From positions 3,100,001 to 3,164,000 of the forward strand of contig NZ_JAGVRK010000001.1 in assembly GCF_018283675.1 (NCBI RefSeq): a stretch of 64,000 bases of DNA. The letters run 5' to 3'. This document shows positions 33,743 to 42,280 of this stretch, piece by piece (within the stretch, counting starts at the first letter, position 1; each line of letters opens with the position of its first letter). The translations under genes were made by a program, and so were the position numbers. This stretch comes from Metabacillus flavus. GTDB lineage: Bacteria > Bacillota > Bacilli > Bacillales > Bacillaceae. The notes beneath the pieces are model-generated. The model had not been told where the DNA came from, made no database searches, and was given only the letters and a program-made list of their open reading frames with translations.

Positions 33743-33770
33743 ATTATACCACTACAGGAAAAATAATCAA
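33743..33770 (-). promoter_or_regulatory. Promoter of the thiamine operon
   Basis: TTGATT (33765-33770) and TATAAT (33743-33748) on the minus strand, spaced 16 bp. It overlaps the 3' end of the CHY zinc finger gene. Confidence 0.65.
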
Positions 33771-34099
33771 AGAATCTGGAAATACAAACCGGCATGAGCG
33801 CTGCACCCCGGATTAAAGCATCCTTTGCATTCCGGACAAACAGAACTGCATTCCAAATAGTCATTGATCGTCAGTTCATTTCCGCACTTTCCGCATAATA
33901 CGGCTTTCTCATCAAACATTCCGGCTGGCCAGACCTGTGCCTTATGATCTGCATGTTCCGCGTGGCATAGGTGACAAGGATAATACTCCTTGCAGCACCA
34001 GAATTTGATCGCAATGATATCAAGCGGACTATGGTAATGTGTACAGCGTGTTTCATTATCTACTAGAGAACCGATTACATTTACCGAATGATTCTTCAT
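33767..34099 (-). CDS. CHY-type zinc finger protein
   Basis: 110 aa. The Cys/His pattern of the bacterial CHY family is complete: CTHYHSPLDIIAIKFWCC, YPCHLCH with HADH, LCGKCG, CSSVCPECKGCFNPGCSAHA. It should bind three zinc ions. Small bacterial members have no settled function; one relates to a helper of small Tim proteins in yeast. The ATG at 34099 follows AGAGGTGA. Confidence 0.88.
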   Translation of the reverse strand: MKNHSVNVIGSLVDNETRCTHYHSPLDIIAIKFWCCKEYYPCHLCHAEHADHKAQVWPAGMFDEKAVLCGKCGNELTINDYLECSSVCPECKGCFNPGCSAHAGLYFQIL

Positions 34100-34238
34100 T
34101 AAAAAGGTCACCTCTTGTTTATCACTTTCCTTTCATCATATCTTAAATAATCTATCCTGAGACCAGTCATTTTCTGTTCACAGATGGGGCATAATAACAT
34201 TTTTGTTACTTGGCATTGATTTTTTGTAATTAGCGATA

Positions 34239-35636
34239 TTAATTAAAAGGCTCCCTTTCTATCAGCTTTGAAACAATTTCTTTTGGTACTTTTGCATACA
34301 TATCACCCTTAACAAGTATAAGAGTTTTCTCATTAATCGTCTTTTCTAGAAAATTAACGACTTGGTCACTATTCCCAAAAGAATAATGCAATCCATTAAA
34401 TCCGTGATCTAATGCGCGATTTGCCATCCACTTTGAGATGGGTCCGAGGGTAATTAGAACATCGATATCTGTCTTAGCAATAAATTCTCCGGCTCGCTCA
34501 TGTATGATATAGTTCCAACTGCCTAAATCCGTAAAGCTGCTCAAGATCGCTACTTTTTTCTTATCTTTTCCTACAGCACTTAAAACTTTTAATGCAGCTT
34601 CTAATGACGTGGTATTTGAACTCCAGGTATCGTCTATTATCTTCGAGCCGTTCTTTCCATTAAAAAATTGAAGATGTTTATTTAATGGTTTAAACGTTCG
34701 TATTCTAGCTATGGACTTAGGGATACTTCCCCCTATATTTTTTACTGCAGCTACTGCAGCTAAGGCATTAAATACTTGATGTTCGCCAAAACCAGGAACA
34801 AATATAGGGTAATAGTGACCTTTATAATTTAATATAAAATCCATGCCATTATCCTTATATTTGAGATGGGAAGCTTTGAAGTGTGCATTTGAATGAATAC
34901 CTATTGTTACTATTTTCCCTTTAAAATTTTCTAAATTTATTTTTTTACAATTCAAATCATCAGCATTAATGATCAATACTCCATTTTCACCAACAGCTCT
35001 TACCATTTCTCCTTTTGCATTAATATACTCTTCTTCCGTTTTGCAAAAGTTCAAATGGTGAGAACCTATATTTGTAATAACACCAATAGTTGGAGCGAAA
35101 TATTCACTTGCATTCAAAATGTCTCCTGGTGCCCCAACCGCAGTCTCAAAAACAGCGGCATCAGTCTCATCATCAATGTTGAGGAGGTATTCAAGATGAG
35201 CGGTACGCGAATTATTACTTCTGCTCGTTGCCGCAACCTTTTTATCCTCTTCTAATATATGTTTTATCATTTCCTTGGTGGTTGTTTTTCCACTTGTTCC
35301 TGTAATCGCTATAATAGGAATATTAAATAATCCCCTATAATGTTTAATGAAATTCCATAAAGCCTTTTGTAAATCTTTTACTTGAATGATTGTTAAACCT
35401 AAGATATTTGTTTTTTTATTATTGATTTCTATAGACTCTTCAATTACAATTACTAAAGGAAAGTATTGTTCCATTTTTTCCCAATTTAGACCGATTTTTT
35501 TTGAAAAGAATAAGGTGTTTTTTCTTTTCACTTGCTTCAGGCGGTAAGCACAATTCTCAATCATTAAGTCATTAGAACCTTGTATTATATTTCCATCTAT
35601 TATTTTCGTAATATATTTAACCGAAAGTGGTTTCAA
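34239..35636 (-). CDS. MurF-like Mur ligase paralogue (accessory)
   Basis: 465 aa. Mur ligase order is clear: N-terminal Mur_ligase part, P-loop in IAITGTSGKTTTKEMIKHIL, the central domain with NNSRTAHLEYLL, IGSHHLNFCKTEEEYINAKG, GFGEHQVFNALAAVAAVKNI, and a C-terminal domain with DDTWSSNTTSLEAAL. These parts resemble MurF, which adds D-Ala-D-Ala to UDP-MurNAc-tripeptide. It is a stand-alone gene, not in a ddl-murF pair, and is more AT-rich, with Asn/Lys/Ile-rich residues, than its neighbours. This suggests transfer or a special role (unusual muropeptide, or a cyclic or amide-bonded product). The neighbour repeat element lies just upstream. Confidence 0.8.
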   Translation of the reverse strand: MKPLSVKYITKIIDGNIIQGSNDLMIENCAYRLKQVKRKNTLFFSKKIGLNWEKMEQYFPLVIVIEESIEINNKKTNILGLTIIQVKDLQKALWNFIKHYRGLFNIPIIAITGTSGKTTTKEMIKHILEEDKKVAATSRSNNSRTAHLEYLLNIDDETDAAVFETAVGAPGDILNASEYFAPTIGVITNIGSHHLNFCKTEEEYINAKGEMVRAVGENGVLIINADDLNCKKINLENFKGKIVTIGIHSNAHFKASHLKYKDNGMDFILNYKGHYYPIFVPGFGEHQVFNALAAVAAVKNIGGSIPKSIARIRTFKPLNKHLQFFNGKNGSKIIDDTWSSNTTSLEAALKVLSAVGKDKKKVAILSSFTDLGSWNYIIHERAGEFIAKTDIDVLITLGPISKWMANRALDHGFNGLHYSFGNSDQVVNFLEKTINEKTLILVKGDMYAKVPKEIVSKLIEREPFN

Positions 35637-35666
35637 AGTTCCCTATCATCCCTTTCCTTATTATTA

Positions 35667-35846
35667 AGCTCTGTTAAATTGTCTGATGATTTACGCTGCA
35701 GTCGTTATCATTCCGCGGGTAGTTTTGAAGCTTCCTCGGCCCTTTGTGCCTGCGAGGGTTTCCCCTAATCCGATTTCCTGCAAAAGCCTCACGCCTGCCG
35801 CTCCAATCAACAAATGTTCAAATCAACCTGATTCTTTAACATAGCC
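35667..35846. repeat. Degenerate full-length MITE-like element
   Basis: Ends AGCTCTGTTAAA and TTTAACATAGCC, with the core degraded (GCTTCCTCGG, GTGCCTGCGAGGGT). Flanks TATTATTA and TGTTATTA agree at seven of eight positions, as expected for an aged direct repeat. Confidence 0.75.
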
Positions 35847-35852
35847 TGTTAT

Positions 35853-36184
35853 TAATATATTCATTTACTTAACATGCGCTTGTATGATAGACCATTAGAA
35901 CTTTTTTTATTGGCTATCTATTCGTTTCCAACGGGAAGATCCCCGCTTTATGATCGTCAAGCCTGGGATCCGCCAAAAACATTGAAAAAGAAGTCTTAAG
36001 CCTTCTTCATAGTAATAGGAATAATTTTTGATTGAGGAATAAAACTTTTGGAATACGAGGTAAGCCAGGTTACTTTGCGGGAGGATGCCATTGCACTGGA
36101 ATACCCCACTTAAAATTCCGCAGTGAAAATTAAGTTCAATAGTATATATGCAAAGGGTCTAGTTAGAAGTACTAGTATAAAAGC
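35853..36184. other. Gene-free stretch with broken coding traces
   Basis: About 330 bp. A 42-codon frame from 35874 has no ribosome site and no known motif. On the plus strand 36055-36112 reads YEVSQVTLREDAIALEYP before a stop, with earlier frameshifts and stops, so it may be the tail of a decayed gene. No promoter or terminator was identified. Confidence 0.3.
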
Positions 36185-36219
36185 AAAAAAAACCTACCCT
36201 AAATTCAGGATAGGTTTGC
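36185..36219 (-). terminator. Terminator after the small YtxH-like gene
   Basis: Stem AAACCTATCC/GGGTAGGTTT with TTTTTTTT on the minus strand. Confidence 0.85.
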
Positions 36220-36226
36220 CAATGAA

Positions 36227-36517
36227 CTACTGCTGTTTGTTGTCATTGTAGTATTGGACGCTGTACTGTGCACCTTCAGAAACCATTTTGTTATCTTCGA
36301 CATCCTGAGGATCCGGATTGCCGCCTTTATCAATCGGGAAGTTTTCATCTTCTTTGTTTTTGCTTTTTGAGAACATGGAGACGACTTTGTCCTGCGCTTG
36401 TTTAACTCCGTCTGTCACTTTCTCGCGTCTTGATCTATCTTTCAAGTAGACAGTAGCGGCAACACCTGCAGTTGACAAAGCAACACCTGAAATAATTAAT
36501 CCATTACGTTTATTCAT
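36227..36517 (-). CDS. Small single-pass membrane protein, YtxH-like
   Basis: 96 aa. One N-terminal Gly/Ala-rich helix (LIISGVALSTAGVAATVYLK), then a charged region with DRSRREKVTDGVKQAQDKV, as in YtxH-type general stress proteins, and a polar Asn/Gln-rich tail. The family cannot be fixed; the name is by shape. The ATG at 36517 has AAAGGAGA 7 bp upstream. Monocistronic, with its own terminator. Confidence 0.7.
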   Translation of the reverse strand: MNKRNGLIISGVALSTAGVAATVYLKDRSRREKVTDGVKQAQDKVVSMFSKSKNKEDENFPIDKGGNPDPQDVEDNKMVSEGAQYSVQYYNDNKQQ

Positions 36518-36627
36518 GGGTGATTCTCCTTTCAAAACATTGATTTGATGTTAGTAATTAAAATACCCCATGCTCATATTGCTAAACATAACAAAAAAGC
36601 GGAAGTGCTTTTTTACCTTCATGATAA

Positions 36628-36664
36628 ACAAAAACTGCTCCCGGATTAATAGGAGCAGCTTTTA
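36628..36664 (-). terminator. Terminator after the 6-phosphogluconate dehydrogenase gene
   Basis: Stem AAGCTGCTCC/GGAGCAGTTTTT around TATTAATCCG on the minus strand. Confidence 0.85.
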
Positions 36665-36667
36665 TGT

Positions 36668-37570
36668 TTACTCTTCGCTTTTCACTACAGCGTGTCCGCC
36701 GAATTCATTTCGAAGCGCAGAAACGACCTTGCCGTGGAAGGTATCATTTTCCTGGGAACGATATCTCATGAACAATGACATAGCAATAACAGGAGCTGAA
36801 GCTTGGAAATCAAGCGCAGCTTCCACTGTCCATTTCCCTTCACCCGAAGAGTTCATGACACCGCGGATTCCTGCAAGTTCCGGGTCTTTAGAGAATGCAT
36901 TTTCCATTAGTTCCATGAGCCATGAGCGGATAACCGATCCATTGTTCCATACTCGTGAAACCTCTTTGTAATCATAATCAAAATCACTTTTGTCCAGAAT
37001 TTCAAATCCTTCAGCAATGGATTGCATCATTCCATATTCCACACCATTGTGAACCATTTTAAGGAAATGGCCGCTTCCGGGCTTCCCTGCATGAAGATAT
37101 CCGTTTTCAACTGAAAGATCACGGAACAGCTTCTCCACCGCCGCGAATGCCTCAGGCTCAGCTCCGATCATTGTGCAAATCCCGTTTCTTGCGCCTTCTG
37201 TTCCGCCGCTTGTTCCGCAGTCCACGAAGTATATTCCTTTTTCTTTGAGCTCCTGGCCCCTTCTGATTGTTTCTTTGTAATTGGAGTTTCCGCCATCAAT
37301 CAGGATATCTCCTTCACTCATATGAGCGGATACCTGCTGAATGACATGTTCTGTTATCTCTCCTGCAGGAACCATCATCCAGATAATTTTCGGTGAAGGA
37401 AGTTTTTCTGCAAGCATTTGAATGCTGTCAGCCGTCTCGATTCCTTCTCCCCGTATGGCTTGAAGTGCCTCTGCACTTACGTCATTCGCAATGACATCGT
37501 AGCCATGATCTTTCATATTAAGAGCCAGATTATAGCCCATTTTTCCAAGTCCGATTAATCCAATTTGCAT
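36668..37570 (-). CDS. 6-phosphogluconate dehydrogenase, decarboxylating, short NAD type (YqeC/GntZ-like)
   Basis: 300 aa, the length of the short class rather than the 470 aa Gnd. Rossmann start IGLIGLGKMGYNLALNMKDH, then ILIDGGNSNYKETIRRGQEL, FVDCGTSGGTEGARNGICTM and the catalytic KMVHNGVEYGMMQSIAEGFE with the Lys and nearby Asn. It oxidises and decarboxylates 6-phosphogluconate to ribulose 5-phosphate in the cytosol. The cofactor preference is inferred from the short class. Single gene with a terminator. Confidence 0.92.
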   Translation of the reverse strand: MQIGLIGLGKMGYNLALNMKDHGYDVIANDVSAEALQAIRGEGIETADSIQMLAEKLPSPKIIWMMVPAGEITEHVIQQVSAHMSEGDILIDGGNSNYKETIRRGQELKEKGIYFVDCGTSGGTEGARNGICTMIGAEPEAFAAVEKLFRDLSVENGYLHAGKPGSGHFLKMVHNGVEYGMMQSIAEGFEILDKSDFDYDYKEVSRVWNNGSVIRSWLMELMENAFSKDPELAGIRGVMNSSGEGKWTVEAALDFQASAPVIAMSLFMRYRSQENDTFHGKVVSALRNEFGGHAVVKSEE

Positions 37571-37755
37571 GTTGCTGCCTCCTTCAATCTGTGCACGACA
37601 CTATGTAAATCTCCTTTAATACTATACCATTTTCCAGAGAAATTTGACGAAAAATATTCTGGAAAGGAATGTAAACCTTATTTTCCCTTCACTTCATCAC
37701 CCATGCATAAATTAGCATCTGTTAGACAATCTAAGAAAAAAAAGGAGGGATCCGA

Positions 37756-38934
37756 ATGAAGAGGATGACCCTTTTCCTTCTAGGATTCACCATGCTCCTC
37801 TCCGGATGCATGGGCAATACCGGAAACGCTAATGACGGCGAAACGAAAAACAAAATGATGCGCTCAGCAAATCAGGTAAATGAAAAACCGCGCGTTGACC
37901 AAATCAGCAACAAAACGAAGGATACCAATCCTTCTGACACAGAATTTAAAAAACGGAAAATTGAAACCATTGGATTCCTTGAGCCAGTGGATCCAAATGC
38001 AGCCTCAAAAGAAATACGCAATACAGGAAATCTCCTTTCCTATACCGCCTTTTTCAGCTACAGGGTGAAAGAAGACGGCAGCCTGATCCCGCTGGATGAT
38101 CAGAAGCCGCTCTCATCCGTTAAAGACACTGCCACAGTTCCAATGCTCGTCCTTACAAACTTTATGGATGGAAATTTTTCACCGGATATCGCCCATAAAA
38201 TTTTTACAGACAAAAAAGCCTCTGAAAAATTAATGACGAGCCTGCTTGATACGATGAAGGCTAAAGGCTACAAAGCATTGAATATTGATTTTGAACATAT
38301 CCGTGAAAAGGATCGTGCCCTATTTAACGGATTCCTGGAAACCATCATTCCGCGTGTTCAAAAGGAAGGCTACCTTGTATCAACAGCACTTGCTCCCAAG
38401 ACGAGCAATGACCAGGCTGGCCCATGGCATGGTGCTCATGATTACAAACGCCATGGGGAGCTCGCAGATTTTGTGATATTGATGACTTATGAATGGGGAT
38501 GGTCAGGCGGACCTCCGATGGCTGTATCTCCGATTGAACAAGTAAAGAAGGTCGTTGATTATGCCCTGACAGAAATTCCAAGAGAAAAGATTGTCATGGG
38601 TGCTCCGCTTTATGGCTATGACTGGGTCCTTCCGTACAAGAAAGGAAATTCCTTTGCTAAACGAATTGCCCCTCAGGAAGCTGCAGATCTTGCCGTAGCA
38701 AAAGGATCTGAAATTCAGTTTGACAATAAAAGTCAATCTCCTTTCTTTTACTACAAAGGAGACGATGGGAAAAAGCATGTGGTCTGGTTTGAAAATGAAC
38801 AAAGTGCCAGAGCTAAATTTAAGCTTGTTCAGGACTATAAACTTCGCGGCGTTGCTTATTGGGTTCTTGGAGAGCCATTCCCTGAAAACTGGGAGCTTTT
38901 AAATGAACTATTTAAAATCAAACATCCTAAATGA
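37756..38934 (+). CDS. GH18-family glycosidase lipoprotein (YdhD/SleL-like)
   Basis: 392 aa. Lipoprotein signal MKRMTLFLLGFTMLLSGCMG with the lipobox LSGC. The GH18 barrel begins near residue 75 (ETIGFLEPVD) and has the active-site strand ALNIDFEHI, a shortened form of the DxxDxDxE motif with the catalytic Glu. LMTYEWGWSGGPPMAVSPIE and GAPLYGYDWVLPY are typical of spore-cortex-lytic family members that cut N-acetylglucosamine linkages. It likely acts outside the membrane on peptidoglycan. RBS AAAAGGAGG before the ATG. No LysM repeats. Confidence 0.88.
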   Translation: MKRMTLFLLGFTMLLSGCMGNTGNANDGETKNKMMRSANQVNEKPRVDQISNKTKDTNPSDTEFKKRKIETIGFLEPVDPNAASKEIRNTGNLLSYTAFFSYRVKEDGSLIPLDDQKPLSSVKDTATVPMLVLTNFMDGNFSPDIAHKIFTDKKASEKLMTSLLDTMKAKGYKALNIDFEHIREKDRALFNGFLETIIPRVQKEGYLVSTALAPKTSNDQAGPWHGAHDYKRHGELADFVILMTYEWGWSGGPPMAVSPIEQVKKVVDYALTEIPREKIVMGAPLYGYDWVLPYKKGNSFAKRIAPQEAADLAVAKGSEIQFDNKSQSPFFYYKGDDGKKHVVWFENEQSARAKFKLVQDYKLRGVAYWVLGEPFPENWELLNELFKIKHPK

Positions 38935-38940
38935 AGAATT

Positions 38941-38975
38941 AAAAACCGGACAGCCGCAAAGGCTGTCCGGTTTTT
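38941..38975. terminator. Terminator between the GH18 and glucosaminidase genes
   Basis: Stem AAACCGGACAGCC/GGCTGTCCGGTTT with A and T tracts on both sides, usable in both directions. Confidence 0.9.
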
Positions 38976-38977
38976 CG

Positions 38978-40126
38978 TTAATTTACATATTTCATTTGTT
39001 TTGCATCATAGGTGACGGTATAGCCGCCGCCCAAATCAAGCTGGTTTCCATTAATTCCATAAACCCGTGATTCGGTATTCTTTTTTAATAGGCTGAAAGG
39101 GGTCCCTTCTGGACTAATCATAACCGTATCAGCTGAAAACTGGACGCGGCCAAGGTGGTAAATGGGCTTGTCCGCTGCGGAAACATAATATCCTCCGCCT
39201 ACCTGATAAGCATTTTCATCATAATCATAAACCCGAAGAGCTTCTCCGGTGCGGACCGGTCTGAAAACAGATCCGTCCGGACTGTAAATAACTGTTTTTG
39301 AGTCCTTAATCAATATTCTGCCTATGTACGCACTCATCTTGCTGCTATTGGCTTCAATTAAATACCCGCCGCCAACATCATAGCTGTTGCCTAAAACACC
39401 GTAAACACGGATGTTTTCATCTGTATTCAGCATTTTCAAGACAGATCCGTCAGGTGAAAGCATCGGTACCTCTGATTTGATCACAAGCTTTGCAACCGGC
39501 AGTTTGTGGTTGGCTGGAAGATATACTTTCGGAATCGCAAGCGTAATTTTTGCCATATTGAAGTGAATTTCCAATACTTTTTCGCCATAGTCTCTGCCTG
39601 GTACTGCCCATCTTCCATTCAAGTCAGACCATAAAGGGGCGATGCCGCGTTTAACCAGTTTGAAACGGGGATCAGCAAGCTCTGTATTCAGCGGTTCGGT
39701 GCTCGCATAAGCTTTCAAATGCTGAATATGCGCTCGAACTCCTTCTTCCGGTGTACTAAAATATGCACCTTTTACTCCGCCTCCGGTTGTGCCGATTCCA
39801 GCATAGTTATTTTGCTGCGGAACCACATCGCCGCCGTAATTAAAAAATCCGGTCTCATGGATGGCCTGAGCAAAGGCGATGTCTCCCCGGACGCCTTCTT
39901 TTCTGCCCGTTTCCAGATAAAGTTCAGCAAGCTGATAGATTGTGACAGTTGTTAGTTTGGGAGTTGGATTGTTTAGAAGGACATAATCGCCCATTTGCTT
40001 TGAGGTCAGCATGGAGGATCCCATTATGGACATAGATTCCGCTTTGGCAGGAGGGTTAGGGATGATAAAGCTTAACAGTAAGATCATTACCAGCAGCAAG
40101 GGATATGGACGGGTGTCTTTTAGCAT
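38978..40126 (-). CDS. Secreted endo-beta-N-acetylglucosaminidase with three C-terminal repeats
   Basis: 382 aa. Signal peptide with RPYPLLLVMILLLSFIIP then AKA. The glucosaminidase domain (about 45-195) has YLETGRKEGVRGDIAFAQAI, HETGFFNYGGDVVPQQNNYA and GVRAHIQHLKAYAS; the Glu of HETGFF is the likely catalytic acid. Three repeats of about 55 aa follow, each with a SPDG start and an RVYG or RVYD and VGGGY/LGGGY end. They may bind the wall. It would cleave the glycan strand of peptidoglycan. The ATG at 40126 has AAGGAG 10 bp upstream; the longer start lacks a site. Confidence 0.87.
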   Translation of the reverse strand: MLKDTRPYPLLLVMILLLSFIIPNPPAKAESMSIMGSSMLTSKQMGDYVLLNNPTPKLTTVTIYQLAELYLETGRKEGVRGDIAFAQAIHETGFFNYGGDVVPQQNNYAGIGTTGGGVKGAYFSTPEEGVRAHIQHLKAYASTEPLNTELADPRFKLVKRGIAPLWSDLNGRWAVPGRDYGEKVLEIHFNMAKITLAIPKVYLPANHKLPVAKLVIKSEVPMLSPDGSVLKMLNTDENIRVYGVLGNSYDVGGGYLIEANSSKMSAYIGRILIKDSKTVIYSPDGSVFRPVRTGEALRVYDYDENAYQVGGGYYVSAADKPIYHLGRVQFSADTVMISPEGTPFSLLKKNTESRVYGINGNQLDLGGGYTVTYDAKQMKYVN

Positions 40127-40269
40127 ATCAGTATAACTCCTTTTTCCATTTAGTAAACAACAAGTCATATTATAGCAAATAATAGATGAATAGGGATTTA
40201 TTTCTTGTAAATTATTAATTAATTTGTCTATTACTGCAGAAACATGCGAAAACTGTTTCTAAATAAAAA

Positions 40270-40424
40270 GCTTTGTCAAACTCGGCTGATGATTTCCGCT
40301 GCGGGCGGGAGCCTCCTCTGCGCTTTGCGCCTGCGGTGTCTCACCAGTCCCGCTGCTCCCGCTGGAGTATCACGACCTCAACTCCAATCGGCAGGTGTTA
40401 AAAATCATCATGTTTAACATAGCC
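40270..40424. repeat. MITE-like element with 8-9 bp direct repeats
   Basis: Ends GCTTTGTCAAA and TTTAACATAGCC, core with GGGCGGGAGCCTCCTC and GTCTCACCAGTCCCGCTGC. Flanks AAATAAAAA (40261-40269 and 40425-40433) are identical. The rest of the gap up to 40567 holds only the terminator of the sulfite exporter family gene. Confidence 0.8.
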
Positions 40425-40427
40425 AAA

Positions 40428-40463
40428 TAAAAAAACAGGGCCACGTGGTTCTGCCCTGTTTTT
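40428..40463 (-). terminator. Terminator after the TauE/SafE family gene
   Basis: Stem AACAGGGC/GCCCTGTT with TTTTTTT on the minus strand. It lies against the right direct repeat of the element. Confidence 0.85.
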
Positions 40464-40567
40464 CATCATTCATTTTTGCTGTTTCCTATGAATTGGTACT
40501 GTGCTTGCTTGATTTACGCTCAAGGATGATGCACAGCTTTAGACATCAATTTGGGCAATCTATTCCT

Positions 40568-41464
40568 CTATAGCTGATATTCTCCCGCTTCCTCTTTCCG
40601 TGATATTTCACGATACTTTAAAACCGAGAACGCAATCGTTCCGGCCCATAAGAGAAGAATAACACCGTAAATGACTGGATGAAGACTTTGATTTGGCACC
40701 CACATCTGCAATAGCGTTCTTGCATTAGTTAAGACGATAAAACCGCCGACAAGAACTCCAAGTAAATGAGCAGGTATTTTTCGTACAAGCCAGGCAGCAA
40801 GCGGCGCTGCGATGACTCCTCCAATCATTAAGGCCCCTGCCCATAGCCAATTTACCTGTTCCCATCCAAGCGAAATAATAAATCCAATGGAAGCGGATAA
40901 AGCAATTGCAAACTCGCTTGTGTCAACTGTTCCGACTACCTTTCTGGCCGAAGTGCCTTTCTGAGAAAGCAGCACTGGTGTCGCAATCGGCCCCCAGCCT
41001 CCGCCGCCTGTTGCATCAAAGAATCCTGCAATCAGTCCAAGCGGAACAGCTTTTTTAGCAGATATCTCAAGTTTATCTTCTACCTTCTGCTGCTGCCTGA
41101 CCAGGAATAGAAAGCGGATGGTGACGTAAATCCCGAGAGCGAGAAGGAAAATGGATACATAAGGTTTTACCAGATCCCCTGGAAGGCTGCTCAAAAAACA
41201 GGCTCCCGCAAACGCTCCGATTGACCCTGGAATAATCAGTTTCAGTACCGTCTTTTTATCTACATTTCCAAATTTAATATGGGAAGCTCCAGATGCGGCA
41301 GTTGTTGCCACTTCTGCAATATGCACTGAGGCAGATGCAACAGCAGGGGCTATGCCGAAGGTAAGAAGCAGGGTTGTTGAAGTAACCCCGTATGCCATTC
41401 CAAGGGCACCATCGATAAATTGCGCAAGCAGTCCTACGAAAATAAAAATAATGAGCTTATTCAA
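40568..41464 (-). CDS. Sulfite exporter TauE/SafE (TSUP) family permease
   Basis: 298 aa with about eight helices. The N-terminal GLLAQFIDGALGMAYGVTST and the internal repeat GLIAGFFDATGGGGWGPIAT, VGTVDTSEFAIA, are the twin TSUP motifs. Members carry sulfite, sulfoacetate or related sulfur compounds out of or into the cell; the substrate is not known here. GGAGGAGG precedes the start. A terminator-like hairpin stands in its leader, so it is probably attenuated. Confidence 0.9.
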   Translation of the reverse strand: MNKLIIFIFVGLLAQFIDGALGMAYGVTSTTLLLTFGIAPAVASASVHIAEVATTAASGASHIKFGNVDKKTVLKLIIPGSIGAFAGACFLSSLPGDLVKPYVSIFLLALGIYVTIRFLFLVRQQQKVEDKLEISAKKAVPLGLIAGFFDATGGGGWGPIATPVLLSQKGTSARKVVGTVDTSEFAIALSASIGFIISLGWEQVNWLWAGALMIGGVIAAPLAAWLVRKIPAHLLGVLVGGFIVLTNARTLLQMWVPNQSLHPVIYGVILLLWAGTIAFSVLKYREISRKEEAGEYQL

Positions 41465-41485
41465 AGTTTTTCCTCCTCCTGGGAC

Positions 41486-41522
41486 TGAAAAAGGCCCTGA
41501 ACGTTTTTACGTTCAGGACCTT
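41486..41522 (-). terminator. Leader terminator (attenuator) of the TauE/SafE gene
   Basis: Stem GGTCCTGAACGT/ACGTTCAGGGCC with loop AAAA and TTTTT, placed between promoter and start codon. The T-run faces the gene only. A GACTGA upstream can pair with TCAGTC after the T-run, a possible alternative fold. Confidence 0.8.
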
Positions 41523-41557
41523 CGGTTGACCGATCAGTCTCTGTATCTATTAATGCA

Positions 41558-41586
41558 AGTTTATTCAAATAATTCCGATAAGTCAA
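41558..41586 (-). promoter_or_regulatory. Promoter of the TauE/SafE gene
   Basis: TTGACT (41581-41586) and TAAACT (41558-41563) on the minus strand, spaced 17 bp, about 35 bp before the leader terminator. Confidence 0.65.
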
Positions 41587-41711
41587 CTATGTTTTTAACG
41601 ACAATATATTTTTTTCTGTGTACGTATTGTGACAAATGACAAAAATGGACATGAACTGCTGAATGGATTGTATATAATAGTCCTAGCACTCGATTAGGAA
41701 GGAGATTAAAC

Positions 41712-42002
41712 ATGCTGGTTTCTACACCAATTAAAAGACTGCGGGTCATAGGAACGATTGAGGGAATTTCTTTCATCGTCCTCCTTGCAATCGCTATGCC
41801 GCTTAAGTATTTTGCAGACATACCTATGGCAGTAACAATTGTCGGCTCCCTGCACGGACTGTTTTTTGTACTATTTATTCTCGCTGTTGCAAATGCAGCG
41901 TTCCGTCACCGCTGGAGCATTATAAAAATGGGGTTAGCACTCATCGCCTCCGTGATTCCCTTCGGAACGTTTTTCCTTAATAAAAAGCTGCCTAAAAAAT
42001 AA
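41712..42002 (+). CDS. DUF3817 family small membrane protein (YdzA-like)
   Basis: 96 aa with three helices. Features: VIGTIEGISFIVLLAIAMPL, KYFADIPMAVTIVGSLHGL, and FGTFFLNKKL at the end, all typical of DUF3817. The Glu and His in the membrane segments are family-conserved. Function unknown. RBS AAGGAG, and TATAAT with a spaced upstream region lies before it. Terminator follows. Confidence 0.85.
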   Translation: MLVSTPIKRLRVIGTIEGISFIVLLAIAMPLKYFADIPMAVTIVGSLHGLFFVLFILAVANAAFRHRWSIIKMGLALIASVIPFGTFFLNKKLPKK

Positions 42003-42003
42003 G

Positions 42004-42034
42004 AAGAACGGGTCTGTAAACCCGTTCTCTTTTT
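42004..42034 (+). terminator. Terminator after the DUF3817 gene
   Basis: Stem AGAACGGGT/ACCCGTTCT with CTTTTT. Confidence 0.85.
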
Positions 42035-42044
42035 ATGCAATTAA

Positions 42045-42203
42045 TTAACGGTGGTTATTTTTCTTTTTCTCAACTGCTTCTTTCAAAGGATCGCCTTGCA
42101 GCGCCTGTTCTGCATCTGAAAGAGCAGATTGAAGAGCCTGGCTATCATTTTGGCCTTGGTGTGATTGCTTTTCTGATTTGTGATCTTTTCCAAAAATACC
42201 CAC
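42045..42203 (-). CDS. Small hydrophilic protein, GTG start
   Basis: 52 aa, reading MGIFGKDHKSEKQSHQGQND and then a Lys/Glu/Gln-rich helix. The GTG at 42203 has AGGAGGTGA 6 bp upstream, a very strong site. An ATG 42 bp further up lacks one. No known family was recognised; small soluble proteins of this type are often stress- or spore-linked in Bacillus (not shown here). Confidence 0.6.
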   Translation of the reverse strand: MGIFGKDHKSEKQSHQGQNDSQALQSALSDAEQALQGDPLKEAVEKKKNNHR

Positions 42204-42280
42204 GTGCTCACCTCCTAAATGAAGAATCTTTTTTAACATGAGCAATATAGGTCTAATTTATTCAATGAAAGGGAGAGTTC

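Noticed and set aside
35874-36002. 42-codon frame in the gap upstream of the MurF paralogue
   Set aside because: No ribosome site, no motif and no terminator.
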